From Alphaproteobacteria bacterium (GTDB taxonomy: Bacteria; Pseudomonadota; Alphaproteobacteria; Rhodobacterales; Rhodobacteraceae), in contig JAUIFH010000001.1 of NCBI GenBank assembly GCA_030429495.1, forward strand, positions 496,001 to 560,000: a stretch of DNA of 64,000 nt, read 5' to 3'. The position numbers were made by a program, and so were the translations under genes. Below, in pieces: positions 16,877 to 26,996 of this stretch. The notes under the pieces are model-generated. The model made no database searches. It worked only from the letters and a program-made list of their open reading frames with translations, and was not told where the DNA came from. Position 1 is the stretch's first letter. The number at the start of each line of letters is the position of its first letter.

Positions 16877-16934
16877 AAATATCCCCGCCGGAGGCATCCG
16901 ACCGATAGGCCGGGAGCCTCCGGCGGGAGTATTT
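16877..16934. repeat. Intra-operon extragenic palindrome between glutaryl-CoA dehydrogenase and E1
   Basis: AAATATCCCCGCCGGAGGC (16877-16895) pairs with GCCTCCGGCGGGAGTATTT (16916-16934) at 17 of 19 positions. On the minus strand the second half reads as a stem followed by ATATTT, so it may act as a partial terminator or an mRNA 3'-end stabiliser inside the operon. The GAGTATTT edge followed by an AGAAGAATT tail resembles the GAGGTATTT-AAGATGAA tail of the element at 20981. Confidence 0.7.
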
Positions 16935-16948
16935 CCGAACAGAAGAAT

Positions 16949-18157
<1,209 letters not shown>

Positions 18158-18164
18158 TGGGTCC

Positions 18165-19370
18165 TCACGTGAGAGATGCGCAGAAACGCGCGATGCGGGT
18201 TGCGGCCTCTTTCAGAGACGCGCGCGAATAGGCGTAGGAAAGCCGCACATATCCCGGCGTTCCGAAGGCGCGGCCGGGGACGAGCGCGACGCCCTCCTGC
18301 TCCAGCAATGCCTCGCAGAAGTCGGCGTCGGTTTCTATGCGACGGCCTGACGTCGTCGTCTTTCCGAACGCTGCCGAACAGCCCGGGAACAGGTAGAATG
18401 CCCCGTCTGCGGAAGGGCAGGACAGAACGCCTGTCGCGTTCAGCGCCTCGACCACAATGTTGCGCCGTTCGCGGAAATCGTCATTCCGCTCGGCCAGAAG
18501 CTGCTGATCGCCACGGAGCGCCGCGGCCGCCGCCGCCTGGGAAACCGAGGATGGTCCCGAGGTGATCTGGCTCTGGATGGCGATCATGGCGGAGATGAGC
18601 CGCTTCGGCCCGATGCCCCAGCCGATCCGCCAGCCGGTCATGGCGTAGCTCTTCGAAACGCCATTTACGATCAATGTGCGATCGGCAAGGTCCGGTGCGA
18701 CCGACCGGAAGGAGTGGAACGGCACATAGCAGATATGCTGGTAGATTTCGTCGACCATGATGCCGACATGGGGCGCGTCCCGCAGGACTTCCGCCAGCGC
18801 CTCAAGGTCTTCGCGGCCATAGACCGCGCCCGACGGGTTCGATGGCGTATTGAGCAGAAGCCAGCGGGTTCTGTCGGTGATCGCGGCGCGAAGCTGGTCG
18901 GGCGTCACGCGGAAGCCGGCCTCTGCCGTCGTCGGCAGCGGGACCGGCTTGCCGCCGCAGACTGTGACGATATCGGGATAGCTGGTCCAGTAGGGTGCCG
19001 CGATCAGCACCTCGTCACCGGGATCGAGCGTCGCGGCGAAGGCGTTGTACAGAATCTGCTTTGCGCCGGTCGAGACAACGGTCTCCCCGCGCTCGGGCCG
19101 GTAGCCGTTGTCGCGCTGGCAGGCTTCGGCGATCGCGTCACGCAGATCGAGCGTGCCGGCGGTGAGCGTATAGCTTGTCTGCCCTGCCAACGCGGCCTGA
19201 TGCGCTGCCTCCACGACATGCGGCGGCGTGGGAAAGTCCGGCTCGCCCGTGCCCAGCGTGATGATGTCGCGGCCCGCGCGCTTCAGCGCGTCGGCCAGCT
19301 CCGAAATCCTCAGGATCTCCGAAAGCTCGACGGCCTCGATGCGGGCAGAGCGGCGGAACGGGTCAGACAT
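18165..19370 (-). CDS. Class I PLP aminotransferase, probable 2-aminoadipate aminotransferase
   Basis: A 401-aa fold-type I aminotransferase of the aspartate aminotransferase superfamily. Features in order: [49 protein letters not shown], the PLP lysine in [16 protein letters not shown], and the substrate-binding arginine in VRLSYAYS near the C terminus. It is the first gene of the operon leading to glutaryl-CoA dehydrogenase, so 2-aminoadipate to 2-oxoadipate is the most economical role; aspartate or aromatic transamination cannot be excluded. ATG 19370 is preferred because GAGG lies six bases upstream; a GTG at 19397 would overlap the control region shared with the divergent LysR gene. Confidence 0.8.
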   Translation of the reverse strand: MSDPFRRSARIEAVELSEILRISELADALKRAGRDIITLGTGEPDFPTPPHVVEAAHQAALAGQTSYTLTAGTLDLRDAIAEACQRDNGYRPERGETVVSTGAKQILYNAFAATLDPGDEVLIAAPYWTSYPDIVTVCGGKPVPLPTTAEAGFRVTPDQLRAAITDRTRWLLLNTPSNPSGAVYGREDLEALAEVLRDAPHVGIMVDEIYQHICYVPFHSFRSVAPDLADRTLIVNGVSKSYAMTGWRIGWGIGPKRLISAMIAIQSQITSGPSSVSQAAAAAALRGDQQLLAERNDDFRERRNIVVEALNATGVLSCPSADGAFYLFPGCSAAFGKTTTSGRRIETDADFCEALLEQEGVALVPGRAFGTPGYVRLSYAYSRASLKEAATRIARFCASLT

Positions 19371-19419
19371 GAAAGGCCTCATGCGGGTTTTATGCACTAT
19401 GGTCCATTGAAGCCTGCCT

Positions 19420-19433
19420 GAATACCGCTATTC
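19420..19433. promoter_or_regulatory. Possible LysR-type operator in the divergent control region
   Basis: GAATA (19420-19424) and TATTC (19429-19433) form an inverted repeat around CCGC in the 94-base gap between the aminotransferase operon and the LysR gene. The size suits the core of a LysR regulatory binding site. Another partial symmetry, GTATATGC with GGCATAC (19442-19462), lies next to the regulator start and may be an activation or autoregulation site. Confidence 0.45.
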
Positions 19434-19464
19434 TGGCTGTAGTATATGCATGAAAGGCATACAA

Positions 19465-20382
19465 ATGGCGACACCGCGCCGCCTTCTGCCGTCGATTTCG
19501 CTGTTGTCGGCCTTTGAGTCGGTCATCCGCACCGGATCAACCCTCGCCGCCGCGCGCGACCTCGACCTGACGCAGGGTGCGGTGAGCCGGCTGATCCAGA
19601 ACCTCGAATCGCAGCTTGGCGTAACCCTGTTCCTGCGTGAGCGCCGGCGGCTGGTCCCGACCGATCACGCGCTTGCCTATGCGCGCGATGTCGTCAAGGC
19701 GCTCGACCTCATCTCGCGCGGGTCGATGCGGGTCCGGTCGAACACCGGCGGCGGCACGCTGTCGCTGGCGATCCTGCCGACCTTCGGCACGCGCTGGCTC
19801 GCCCCGCGCCTGTCCCGGTTCCTCGCCGACCACCCCGGCATCACGATCAATCTCGGCACGCGCCTGAAGCCCTTCGACTTCGAGGAGGAGGGTTTCGACG
19901 CGGCTATCCATTTCGGGACGGAGAACTGGGCCGGCACCGGGTCGGTCAAGCTGTTCGATGAGTGGCTGGTGGCCTGCTGCGCCCCGAAGTTCATCGCCGA
20001 ACACCCGGTCGAGGAGCCTGTCGACCTGATCGGACTGCCACTTTTGCAGCTGGAAACCCGCCCGAATGCCTGGGCCGCGTGGTTCGCCCATCACGGTGTA
20101 GAGCGCGGGGTGGGGCAGGGGATGCTCTTCGACCAGTTCGCGCCGATGATCCAGGCGGTGATCCACGGGCTCGGCGTGGCCCTGTTACCCGAATTCCTCG
20201 CCAAGCAGGAGCTTGCCGACGGACGGTTGGTTCAGGCCTTTGGCGAGCCTGTCCGGGGTGACGGCAGCTATTACCTCGTCTGGCCCGCTGTCGGGGCCTG
20301 GTATCCGCCGTTGCAGGCGTTTCGCGACTGGCTGGTCGCGGAAGCGGCAGACCCGGATGGCGAGGCGATGCTGCCCCGTTGA
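19465..20382 (+). CDS. LysR-family regulator (GcvA-like), probable regulator of the lysine/aminoadipate operon
   Basis: About 305 aa from ATG 19465. The N-terminal winged helix is visible as LLSAFESVIRTGSTLAAARDLDLTQGAVSRLIQNLESQLGVTLF, followed by the linker helix and a type 2 periplasmic-binding effector domain (LSLAILPTFGTRWLAPRL, FDAAIHFG, VIHGLGVALLPEF). The GcvA-like feature is the SLAILPTFGTRWL strand-loop. ATG 19465 has AAAGG upstream; ATG 19450 in the same frame has none. It is divergent from the five-gene operon and so probably controls it with a lysine-pathway metabolite as effector (inference). Its stop touches a possible TTG start of the next regulator. Confidence 0.85.
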   Translation: MATPRRLLPSISLLSAFESVIRTGSTLAAARDLDLTQGAVSRLIQNLESQLGVTLFLRERRRLVPTDHALAYARDVVKALDLISRGSMRVRSNTGGGTLSLAILPTFGTRWLAPRLSRFLADHPGITINLGTRLKPFDFEEEGFDAAIHFGTENWAGTGSVKLFDEWLVACCAPKFIAEHPVEEPVDLIGLPLLQLETRPNAWAAWFAHHGVERGVGQGMLFDQFAPMIQAVIHGLGVALLPEFLAKQELADGRLVQAFGEPVRGDGSYYLVWPAVGAWYPPLQAFRDWLVAEAADPDGEAMLPR

Positions 20383-20414
20383 CCTTTGATACGCCCGGGA
20401 TCACCTTGGCCCCC

Positions 20415-20975
20415 ATGAACACACGCTCCGACATCCATGATCGCCTTGCCGCCTCGCTGAAGGATGCGCGAAAGTCAAAGGGGCTGAGCCTTGACGCGGT
20501 GGCGAAGCTCTCGGGCGTCTCGCGGTCGATGGTCAGCCAGATCGAGCGGGGGGAATCGAGCCCGACGGTCGCCACGCTCTGGAACCTGACGCAGGCGTTG
20601 CAGGTGGATTTTGCGGGGTTGCTCGAAGGGCGCACCGCTTCGGGGATCGAGGTGATCCGGTCGGAGGCTGCGCCGGTGATCGCGGGCCGCGGGCAGGGCG
20701 TGCGTATCCGCATCCTCTCGCCGGCGGAAGCGGCCGGGGAACACGAGGTCTACGACCTGCGGTTCGGAGCCGGCGGCAGGCTTGTCAGCGATCCGCACGG
20801 GCCGGGGTGCAGGGAACATCTGACGGTTCTGGAAGGCGCGGTGACGGTGGTCTCGGGAGAAGAGGTTCAGCACCTCGGCGTTGGCGACACGGCCCGCTAC
20901 TTTGCAGACCGGCCGCACCGGATCGAAGCCGAGGACGGCGCGGCGCGCGCTATCCTGATCGTGCAGAACAGTTGA
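20415..20975 (+). CDS. XRE-family regulator with C-terminal cupin domain
   Basis: A 186-aa protein from ATG 20415. Residues about 8-65 are a helix-turn-helix of the Cro/XRE type (ARKSKGLSLDAVAKLSGVSRSMVSQIERGESSPTVATLWNLTQAL). Residues about 105-186 form a small cupin barrel (GRLVSDPHGPGCREHLTVLEGAVTV, VGDTARYFADRPHRIEAEDGAARAIL). XRE-cupin proteins sense small metabolites and often control amino acid or polyamine genes. An in-frame TTG at 20379 overlaps the LysR stop and would add 12 residues; neither start has a strong ribosome site. The target is unknown; the adjacent threonine operon and the LysR gene are both candidates. Confidence 0.82.
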   Translation: MNTRSDIHDRLAASLKDARKSKGLSLDAVAKLSGVSRSMVSQIERGESSPTVATLWNLTQALQVDFAGLLEGRTASGIEVIRSEAAPVIAGRGQGVRIRILSPAEAAGEHEVYDLRFGAGGRLVSDPHGPGCREHLTVLEGAVTVVSGEEVQHLGVGDTARYFADRPHRIEAEDGAARAILIVQNS

Positions 20976-20980
20976 TGCGC

Positions 20981-21030
20981 CGGGGGCTCTGCCCTCGGAC
21001 CCCCGAGGTATTTGGAGCAAGATGAAATGA
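20981..21030. repeat. Extragenic palindrome with GAGGTATTT tail, terminator-like
   Basis: CCTCGG (20993-20998) pairs with CCGAGG (21003-21008), with a competing outer pairing of CGGGGG (20981-20986) with CCCCCG (21000-21005); the tail reads GAGGTATTTGGAGCAAGATGAAATG. It lies just after the XRE-cupin gene and before the kbl promoter, so it probably ends the regulator transcript. Its tail resembles that of the element at 16877-16934. Confidence 0.65.
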
Positions 21031-21061
21031 TATCCGGGATTATGGATGTCGGTCCGCTATG

Positions 21062-21089
21062 TTGACATTTCCATGATGGCGGATATTGT
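21062..21089 (+). promoter_or_regulatory. Probable sigma-70-type promoter of the kbl-tdh operon
   Basis: TTGACA (21062-21067), a 16-base spacer and TATTGT (21084-21089) precede kbl. The GGAGGAG ribosome site is at 21101-21107 and ATG at 21116, giving a short leader. Confidence 0.6.
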
Positions 21090-21115
21090 TCCACCATACC
21101 GGAGGAGATTCTGTG

Positions 21116-22306
21116 ATGTCGGACAAGACTGCGTTTCTGGACCATCTCGGGGACACGCTTCGCGGGATCGAGGCCGACGGGCTTTACAAGCGCGAACGGC
21201 TGATCACCTCGGCGCAGGGGGCGCATGTGAAGGTGGCGGGGCGCGACGTCCTGAACCTTTGCGCAAACAACTATCTCGGGCTGGCCGACCACCCCGCCCT
21301 CATCGCGGCGGCGAAGGGGGCGATGGACGGGCACGGCTACGGCATGGCCTCTGTCCGTTTCATCTGCGGCACGCAGGACCTGCACCGAGAGCTTGAGGCG
21401 CGGATCGCGCGGTTCCTCGGCAAGGAGGATTCCATACTCTTCGCCGCCTGTTTCGACGCGAATGGCGGGCTGTTCGAGCCACTTCTGGACCCCGAGGATG
21501 CCATCATCTCGGACGCGCTGAACCATGCCTCGATTATCGACGGGATCAGGCTCTGCAAGGCGAAGCGCTACCGCTACGCCAATTCCGACATGGATGATCT
21601 TGAGGCGCAGTTGCAGGCCGCCCGCACGGATGGGGCGCGGTTCATCCTGATCGCGACCGATGGCGTCTTTTCGATGGACGGCTATCTGGCGAAACTGCCG
21701 GAAGTCGTGGCCTTGGCCGAAAAATACGGCGCCCTGACCATGGTCGATGACTGCCATGCGACCGGCTTCATGGGGCCTGAGGGGCGCGGCACCCCGGCCC
21801 ATGCCGGGGTTTCGGTCGATATCATGACCGGCACCCTCGGCAAGGCTCTGGGCGGGGCGCTGGGGGGCTACATCGCCGGACCACAGTCTGTCATCGACCT
21901 GCTACGGCAACGCGCGCGGCCCTACCTCTTTTCCAATGCGCTGCCGCCGGCGGTGGTCGCCGCCGGGATTGCCGCGATTGACCTCGTGGAGGCGGCGGAC
22001 GACCTGCGTGCGGCCCTTTTCGAGAATGCCCGCTACTGGCGGGCGGGGCTGGAGGATGCGGGCTTCACGCTCCTGCCCGGGGAACATCCGATCATTCCGG
22101 TGATGCTGGGCGACGCGAAACTCGCGCAGGCGATGGCGTCGGGGCTTTATGACCGGGGCGTCTATGTCTCGGGCTTCTTCTTCCCGGTCGTGCCGAAGGG
22201 GCAGGCGCGCATCCGGACGCAGATGAACGCGAAACTGACGCGGGACGATCTGGATTTCGCGCTCGACGCGTTCCGGGCGGCGGGCAAGGCTGTGGGCGCG
22301 ATCTGA
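21116..22306 (+). CDS. kbl: 2-amino-3-ketobutyrate CoA ligase (glycine C-acetyltransferase)
   Basis: A 396-aa alpha-oxoamine synthase-family PLP enzyme. Signature regions: [82 protein letters not shown] and the PLP lysine in [14 protein letters not shown]. It cleaves 2-amino-3-ketobutyrate with CoA to glycine and acetyl-CoA, the second step of threonine breakdown. ATG 21116 is 8 bases after GGAGGAG. The last base of its TGA is the first base of the methyltransferase ATG, and tdh follows, so the three genes are translationally coupled. Confidence 0.93.
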   Translation: MSDKTAFLDHLGDTLRGIEADGLYKRERLITSAQGAHVKVAGRDVLNLCANNYLGLADHPALIAAAKGAMDGHGYGMASVRFICGTQDLHRELEARIARFLGKEDSILFAACFDANGGLFEPLLDPEDAIISDALNHASIIDGIRLCKAKRYRYANSDMDDLEAQLQAARTDGARFILIATDGVFSMDGYLAKLPEVVALAEKYGALTMVDDCHATGFMGPEGRGTPAHAGVSVDIMTGTLGKALGGALGGYIAGPQSVIDLLRQRARPYLFSNALPPAVVAAGIAAIDLVEAADDLRAALFENARYWRAGLEDAGFTLLPGEHPIIPVMLGDAKLAQAMASGLYDRGVYVSGFFFPVVPKGQARIRTQMNAKLTRDDLDFALDAFRAAGKAVGAI

Positions 22307-22920
22307 TGGCAAGCGACCTGAGCGATCGCGCGATTGCCGCCTATGAGACGCAGGCGGGGGTGCTTCGGTCGCGTTACGACGCCGTCACGACCGACGACGT
22401 GCTTTCCGGCGTTGTCGACATCCTGCCGAAACCGCCGGTCCACGTGCTCGACGTCGGCGCGGGCAGCGGGCGCGATACCGCCTGGTTCGCCACGCGCGGG
22501 GACAGGGTCACGGCGGCCGAACCCGTTTCGGCGTTCCGTGCGGCCATTGAGGCGCGAGTGCCGGGCGCGGCGGTTGTGGACGCGCGCCTGCCCGACCTTG
22601 ACGGGATCGCGGGGCCGTTCGGCCTGATCCTCGTCAATGCGGTCTGGCAACATCTGACGGCCGGAGCACGCGTCGCCGCCGTCGCGCGCATCGCGGCGCT
22701 TCTGGCGCCCGGGGGGCAGTTGATCCTGTCATTGCGCCACGGGCCGGTGCCAGAGGGGCAGCCTGTTCTCGCGCTTGACCCAGACGAAGAAATTGCGCGC
22801 GCCGTTGCCGCAGGGCTTGAACTTCGGCGGCGTGTCGCCGCGCCGTCGCATCAGCCGCAGAACATCGCCGCCGGCGTCACCTGGACCTGGCTTGTCTTCG
22901 AGAAGGATATGCAAAAATGA
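22306..22920 (+). CDS. Class I SAM-dependent methyltransferase wedged between kbl and tdh
   Basis: A 204-aa protein with a Rossmann-type SAM site: [20 protein letters not shown] is motif I, AAEPVSAF carries the acidic residue for the ribose, and [15 protein letters not shown] with [16 protein letters not shown] are motifs IV and VI. The substrate is not evident; the small size and WQHL motif fit a small-molecule methyltransferase of the Methyltransf_11/25 group. The start codon shares a base with the kbl stop and the stop overlaps the tdh start by 4 bases, so it is co-expressed with threonine degradation. I know of no established methylation step in that pathway. Confidence 0.8.
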   Translation: MASDLSDRAIAAYETQAGVLRSRYDAVTTDDVLSGVVDILPKPPVHVLDVGAGSGRDTAWFATRGDRVTAAEPVSAFRAAIEARVPGAAVVDARLPDLDGIAGPFGLILVNAVWQHLTAGARVAAVARIAALLAPGGQLILSLRHGPVPEGQPVLALDPDEEIARAVAAGLELRRRVAAPSHQPQNIAAGVTWTWLVFEKDMQK

Positions 22921-23954
22921 CCAACATGATGCAGGCGCTGGCGAAGGCAAAGGCTGAGGTCGGGCTTTGGATGGAGCATCGTCCTGTGCCCGAGATCGGG
23001 CCGGACGACGTGCTGATCCGCATCAAGAAGACCGGCATCTGCGGCACCGACATCCATATCTGGAACTGGGACGAGTGGGCGGCGCGGACTGTGCCGGTGG
23101 GTCTCGTCACGGGTCATGAATTCGCGGGCGAGATCGTCGAGATCGGCCGCAATGTCGAAGGGCTGGCCATTGGCCAGCGCTGCTCGGGCGAGGGGCATCT
23201 GATCGGCAAGCAGTCGCGGCAGAGCCGGGCGGGAAAGTTCCACCTCGACCCGGCCACGCGCGGGATCGGGGTCAACGAACAGGGGGCCTTTGCCGAGTAC
23301 CTGAAGCTGCCCGCGTTCAACGTCGTGCCGCTGCCCGATGAGATCGACGACGACATCGGCGCGATCCTCGATCCGCTCGGAAATGCCGTCCACACGGCCC
23401 TGTCCTTCGACCTCGTGGGCGAGGACGTGCTGATCACCGGCGCAGGCCCCATCGGCATCATGGCAGCCGCCGTCGCCCGCCATGTCGGCGCGCGGCATGT
23501 GGTGATCACCGATGTAAATCAGGACCGGCTGGACCTTGCCGCGCAGGTGACGGACGTGGTGCCCGTCAACGTGGCCAGGCAGGACCTGAAGGACGTCGAG
23601 GGCGCGTTGAAGATGAAGGAAGGCTTCGACGTGGGTATGGAGATGTCGGGCAATCAGGCGGCACTCGACCAGATGGTCGAGAACATGGTGATGGGCGGCC
23701 GCATCGCGATGCTCGGCATCCCGCCGGGCAAGTCGCCGGTGGATTGGAGCCGCATCGTCTTCAAGGCGATCACCATCAAGGGTGTCTATGGTCGCGAGAT
23801 TTTCGAGACCTGGTACAAGATGATCGCCATGCTGGAGAACGGGCTGGATATCCGCCGGGTGATCACCCATCGCTTCAAGGTGGGTGATTTCCGGGAGGGG
23901 TTCGAGATCATGCGGTCCGGCAAGAGCGGCAAGGTTGTGCTGGACTGGACCTGA
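22917..23954 (+). CDS. tdh: L-threonine 3-dehydrogenase
   Basis: A 345-aa zinc medium-chain dehydrogenase oxidising L-threonine to 2-amino-3-ketobutyrate with NAD. The catalytic zinc ligands are in [17 protein letters not shown] and [13 protein letters not shown]; the coenzyme site is [19 protein letters not shown]. The characteristic Tdh segments [21 protein letters not shown] and [21 protein letters not shown] are present. The structural-zinc region is reduced: RCSGEGH has the single Cys typical of Tdh variants with a shortened lobe. It follows kbl and the methyltransferase with overlapping codons, and its product is the Kbl substrate. Confidence 0.93.
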   Translation: MTNMMQALAKAKAEVGLWMEHRPVPEIGPDDVLIRIKKTGICGTDIHIWNWDEWAARTVPVGLVTGHEFAGEIVEIGRNVEGLAIGQRCSGEGHLIGKQSRQSRAGKFHLDPATRGIGVNEQGAFAEYLKLPAFNVVPLPDEIDDDIGAILDPLGNAVHTALSFDLVGEDVLITGAGPIGIMAAAVARHVGARHVVITDVNQDRLDLAAQVTDVVPVNVARQDLKDVEGALKMKEGFDVGMEMSGNQAALDQMVENMVMGGRIAMLGIPPGKSPVDWSRIVFKAITIKGVYGREIFETWYKMIAMLENGLDIRRVITHRFKVGDFREGFEIMRSGKSGKVVLDWT

Positions 23955-24014
23955 CCGGGGTTCCCGGCCGCCGTCGGCGTGGTAATCTTCGCCGGCACCC
24001 GACCGGAGTTTCCC

Positions 24015-25181
24015 GTGGCCTCGCCTCTCGCCCGCCATTTCCTGCTCGACCCGCGGGTGACCTTTCTCAACCATGGCTCCTACGGCGCGTGCCCGCGTCC
24101 GGTCTTTGCCACCTACAGGCGGTGGCAGCGGCGGCTCGAGGCGCAGCCGGTCGCATTCATGGATCCGCACCATCTCGCGGCGCGCTTCGCGGACGTCCGC
24201 CGATCGCTGGCATCCGAGGTCGGCGCCGATCCCGATGACCTCGTCTGGGTCACCAATGCAACGGCTGGACTGAATGCCGTGGCCCGGTCCCTTGATCTGA
24301 AGCCGGGCGACGAGGTACTGACGACGGATCACGAATATGCCGCGCTGGAGAAGACCTGGGCCTTCGTCGCGGCCAGGACTGGCGCGATCGTCCGGCGCGT
24401 GGAGGTGCCGCTGCCGCTCGTCTCGGAAGAGGCGTTCACCGATGCGGTGCTTGCTGGCGTGACGGCGCGCACGCGGGTTCTCTTTCTCAGCCATGTGACC
24501 TCGCCCACGGCGCTTGTCTTTCCGCTTGCGAAGGTCATCGCGGCGGCGCGCGAACGGGGGGTTCTCACCGTCATCGACGGGGCGCACGGGCCGGGGCTTG
24601 TGCCCCTCGACCTCGACGCGCTCGGTGCGGACTTCTATGTCGGGAACTGTCACAAATGGCTGATGGCGCCGAAGGGTGCGGGCTTTCTTCATGCGCGGCG
24701 GGATCGCCAGTTCCTGCTCGCGCCGGCGGTCATCAGCCACGGCTGGACCGAGGCAGGCGGCAGTCCCGGTCCCTTTGGTCAGTCCGCCTTTCTCGATGCG
24801 TTCGGGTTTCAGGGAACCCGCGACCCGGCGGCGTGGCTGGCTGTGCCGGCGGCGTTGCGGTTCCGGGACGATCACGATTGGGCATCGGTCGCGAAGCAGT
24901 GCCGGAATCTGGCATCCGAGACCGCCCGGGTGATACAGGGGATCACCGGCATTCCTCCGCTTGCCGCATCCGATTTCTGCGCACCGCAGATGATGGCCAT
25001 TCCGATTCCCGAACGCGATCCGGTCGCCTTGCACGACTGGCTGCTTCGCGTGCACGGGATCGAGGTTCCCGTCATTCGATGGCGGGGCCGGACCATCGTC
25101 CGGCTGTCGGTTCAGGGCTACAACGATGCCGGCGATACCGGTCGACTGGTCGCCGCGCTGCGTGAGGAGTTGGGCCGCTAG
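24015..25181 (+). CDS. Class V aminotransferase-family PLP enzyme (isopenicillin N epimerase-like)
   Basis: About 388 aa from GTG 24015. Motifs: FLNHGSYGACPRPV at the N terminus (substrate-binding), VTNATAGLNAVARSL (PLP phosphate), TTDHEYAALEKTW, SHVTSPTALVFPL, VIDGAHGPGLVPLDL (PLP aspartate) and NCHKWLMAPKGAGFL with the PLP lysine. The C-terminal PVIRWRGRTIVRLSVQGYN binds the substrate carboxylate. The closest known relatives are isopenicillin N epimerase-like and selenocysteine lyase-like proteins; actual substrate unknown. GTG 24015 has GGAG six bases upstream; a GTG at 23979 would add 12 residues without a ribosome site. It is 60 bases after tdh and may belong to the same transcript. Confidence 0.8.
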   Translation: MASPLARHFLLDPRVTFLNHGSYGACPRPVFATYRRWQRRLEAQPVAFMDPHHLAARFADVRRSLASEVGADPDDLVWVTNATAGLNAVARSLDLKPGDEVLTTDHEYAALEKTWAFVAARTGAIVRRVEVPLPLVSEEAFTDAVLAGVTARTRVLFLSHVTSPTALVFPLAKVIAAARERGVLTVIDGAHGPGLVPLDLDALGADFYVGNCHKWLMAPKGAGFLHARRDRQFLLAPAVISHGWTEAGGSPGPFGQSAFLDAFGFQGTRDPAAWLAVPAALRFRDDHDWASVAKQCRNLASETARVIQGITGIPPLAASDFCAPQMMAIPIPERDPVALHDWLLRVHGIEVPVIRWRGRTIVRLSVQGYNDAGDTGRLVAALREELGR

Positions 25182-25259
25182 GGTGTCGCGGCGCTGGACA
25201 ACGCAGCTGTCAATGCGGAAACCTGTGCTTCACTTTCTGGCCGGAGCGGAGCCTGCACC

Positions 25260-25928
25260 TTGGACCTCGTGATCTTCGATTGTGACGGCGTGCTGGTCGA
25301 CAGCGAGATCATCAGCGCAAAGATGCTCATCTCCGAACTCGCGGGGATGGGGGTGGCGATTGATCTCGACTACGTCTCCAAACATTTTCTCGGTCGATCC
25401 TATCCAATGGTGATGAAGGTCATCCGGGCGGATTTCGGCGTTACGCTGACAGATGAATTCGAGGCGCAGTACCGTGCGCGGCTGATGGCCGCCTTCGAGG
25501 CGGAATTGAAGCCAATGGCCGGCGTGGCCGAGGCGCTTGCGGCGATGGATGTCCCGTGGTGGGTCGCGACGTCGTCTTCTGAATCGCGCGCGCGGCGTTC
25601 GCTGGAGATTGCCGGCCTGGCCGGTCTTGTGGCCGATCGGCTGGTCACTGCCGGAATGGTGACGAATGGCAAGCCGGCCCCGGATCTGTTCTTCCTTGCG
25701 GCCGAGCGTGCCGGTGCCGACCCCAGCCGCTGCCTTGTCATCGAGGACAGCCTTATGGGTATTCTGGCCGCGCGGGCGGCAGGGATGGCGATCTGGCGAT
25801 TTACCGGCGGAAGCCACCTTGGCGGAACGCCTCCGGAGGAGCCGTCGGATGCCCGCCCCGACCTCAGATTTGCATCCTGGGCGGAGTTCAAAGACATTGG
25901 CAGGGAGCTGATGAGGGCCGGACCGTGA
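25260..25928 (+). CDS. HAD-superfamily phosphatase/mutase-like hydrolase of the polyol locus
   Basis: A 222-aa HAD hydrolase, beta-phosphoglucomutase-like subgroup. Motif I is [13 protein letters not shown] with nucleophile D7 and acid/base D9, motif [17 protein letters not shown], motif [12 protein letters not shown], motif [20 protein letters not shown] helical cap spans about residues 18-80. It probably dephosphorylates a small sugar or polyol phosphate. TTG 25260 is the start (GGAG and CGGAG upstream). Its stop overlaps the GTG of the SorC-type regulator, tying it to the polyol system. A fructokinase gene, seen in related polyol operons, is absent here, so phosphorylated intermediates must come from elsewhere. 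Confidence 0.78.
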   Translation: MDLVIFDCDGVLVDSEIISAKMLISELAGMGVAIDLDYVSKHFLGRSYPMVMKVIRADFGVTLTDEFEAQYRARLMAAFEAELKPMAGVAEALAAMDVPWWVATSSSESRARRSLEIAGLAGLVADRLVTAGMVTNGKPAPDLFFLAAERAGADPSRCLVIEDSLMGILAARAAGMAIWRFTGGSHLGGTPPEEPSDARPDLRFASWAEFKDIGRELMRAGP

Positions 25929-26881
25929 GCCGAATCGACGCTGAACCGACCACCCTGGACGACGCCGCGCGGGCCGGATGGCTGTCCTATGTCGGCGGTC
26001 TGACCCAGGATCAGATCGCGGCGGAGCTTGGCATTTCGCGCCAGCGCGCGCAGCGTCTGGTCAGCCGCGCCCTGGCCGAAGGGCTGATCCGCGTCCGGCT
26101 GGATCATCCGATCGGCGCCTGCCTGCGGCTGGAGGCGGATCTGTCGCGGCGCTACGGTCTTGGCGATTGCCGCGTCGCACCTGCGCTGGGCCGCGGCGCC
26201 GATCCCAACCGGGGTATCGCCAGCTATGCGGCGGCAGTGTTCGAACGCTACCTCGCAAAACCGGAACCGCAGGTGATCGCGGTTGGCACGGGGCGGGCAT
26301 TGCGCGCCATGGCGGACGAGGTGCAGCCGCAGCGTTGCGATGACCACCGCATCGTGTCGCTGATCGGCAATATCGCGCCGGACGGATCGGCGTCGTTCTT
26401 CGACGTGATCATGCGCCTTTCGGACAAGCTTCACGCCAAGCACTATCCGATGCCGGTTCCCGTCGTGTCGGATACACCGGAAGAACGCACCGTCCTGCGG
26501 CGTCTGCGCGCCGTTCAGACGGTGATCGGACTTGCCGAGACGGCGACGGCGACCTTCGTCGGCGTCGGCCAGATGGGCGATGACGCGCCGCTCTATCTGG
26601 ACGGGTTCCTCACGCGCGACGAACTGACCGAGGCGCAAGCCAGGGGCGCGGCCGGAGAGATCGTGGGCAACATTTTCGACGCCGGGGGCCGGTACCTTGA
26701 GACCGGAATTTCGGACCGTCTGAGCGGCGTGCGGATCGCGGATGCCGCGAACGCGCCGGTCATCGCCGTCGCCGCGGGCCCCTCGAAGGTTCCGGCGCTG
26801 CGCGCCGCGCTGGCCGGGCGGCTGGTCAGCGGCCTCGTCACCGACGAACCGACCGCGGAAATCCTGCTCTCCGACGAGTGA
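25925..26881 (+). CDS. SorC/DeoR-type sugar-binding transcriptional regulator of the polyol operon
   Basis: A 318-aa SorC-family regulator: an N-terminal helix-turn-helix ([35 protein letters not shown], about 25-60) followed by the SIS-like sugar-binding domain ([62 protein letters not shown]). The GTG start at 25925 overlaps the HAD gene stop. It lies immediately upstream of the transporter genes, whose promoter overlaps a clear inverted repeat. It probably responds to a polyol or a phosphorylated sugar; whether it activates or represses is not visible. Confidence 0.85.
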   Translation: MSRIDAEPTTLDDAARAGWLSYVGGLTQDQIAAELGISRQRAQRLVSRALAEGLIRVRLDHPIGACLRLEADLSRRYGLGDCRVAPALGRGADPNRGIASYAAAVFERYLAKPEPQVIAVGTGRALRAMADEVQPQRCDDHRIVSLIGNIAPDGSASFFDVIMRLSDKLHAKHYPMPVPVVSDTPEERTVLRRLRAVQTVIGLAETATATFVGVGQMGDDAPLYLDGFLTRDELTEAQARGAAGEIVGNIFDAGGRYLETGISDRLSGVRIADAANAPVIAVAAGPSKVPALRAALAGRLVSGLVTDEPTAEILLSDE

Positions 26882-26919
26882 GAAGGGCTGCAATCTGCCG
26901 ACGAGCGTCTCGATAGCAG

Positions 26920-26976
26920 TTGACTCGCGCATGGCATTGAGTGAATAATTGCCCATTGAGCGAACAAATGCTCAAT
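26920..26976 (+). promoter_or_regulatory. Polyol operon promoter with overlapping SorC-type operators
   Basis: TTGACT (26920-26925), 17 bases, then GAATAA (26943-26948) form a plausible promoter. A perfect inverted repeat ATTGAGC (26955-26961) / GCTCAAT (26970-26976) lies just downstream. A related half-site, ATTGAGTGAATAATT (26936-26950), overlaps the -10. The two copies are 19 bases apart, about two helical turns. GGGAGGA (26984-26990) is the ribosome site for the gene at 26997. Confidence 0.7.
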
Positions 26977-26996
26977 TATCTGTGGGAGGATATCAG

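Noticed and set aside
22851-25055. A 734-codon minus-strand open frame
   Set aside because: It runs antisense to tdh and the class V aminotransferase, both with full motifs; the protein has no recognisable domain.
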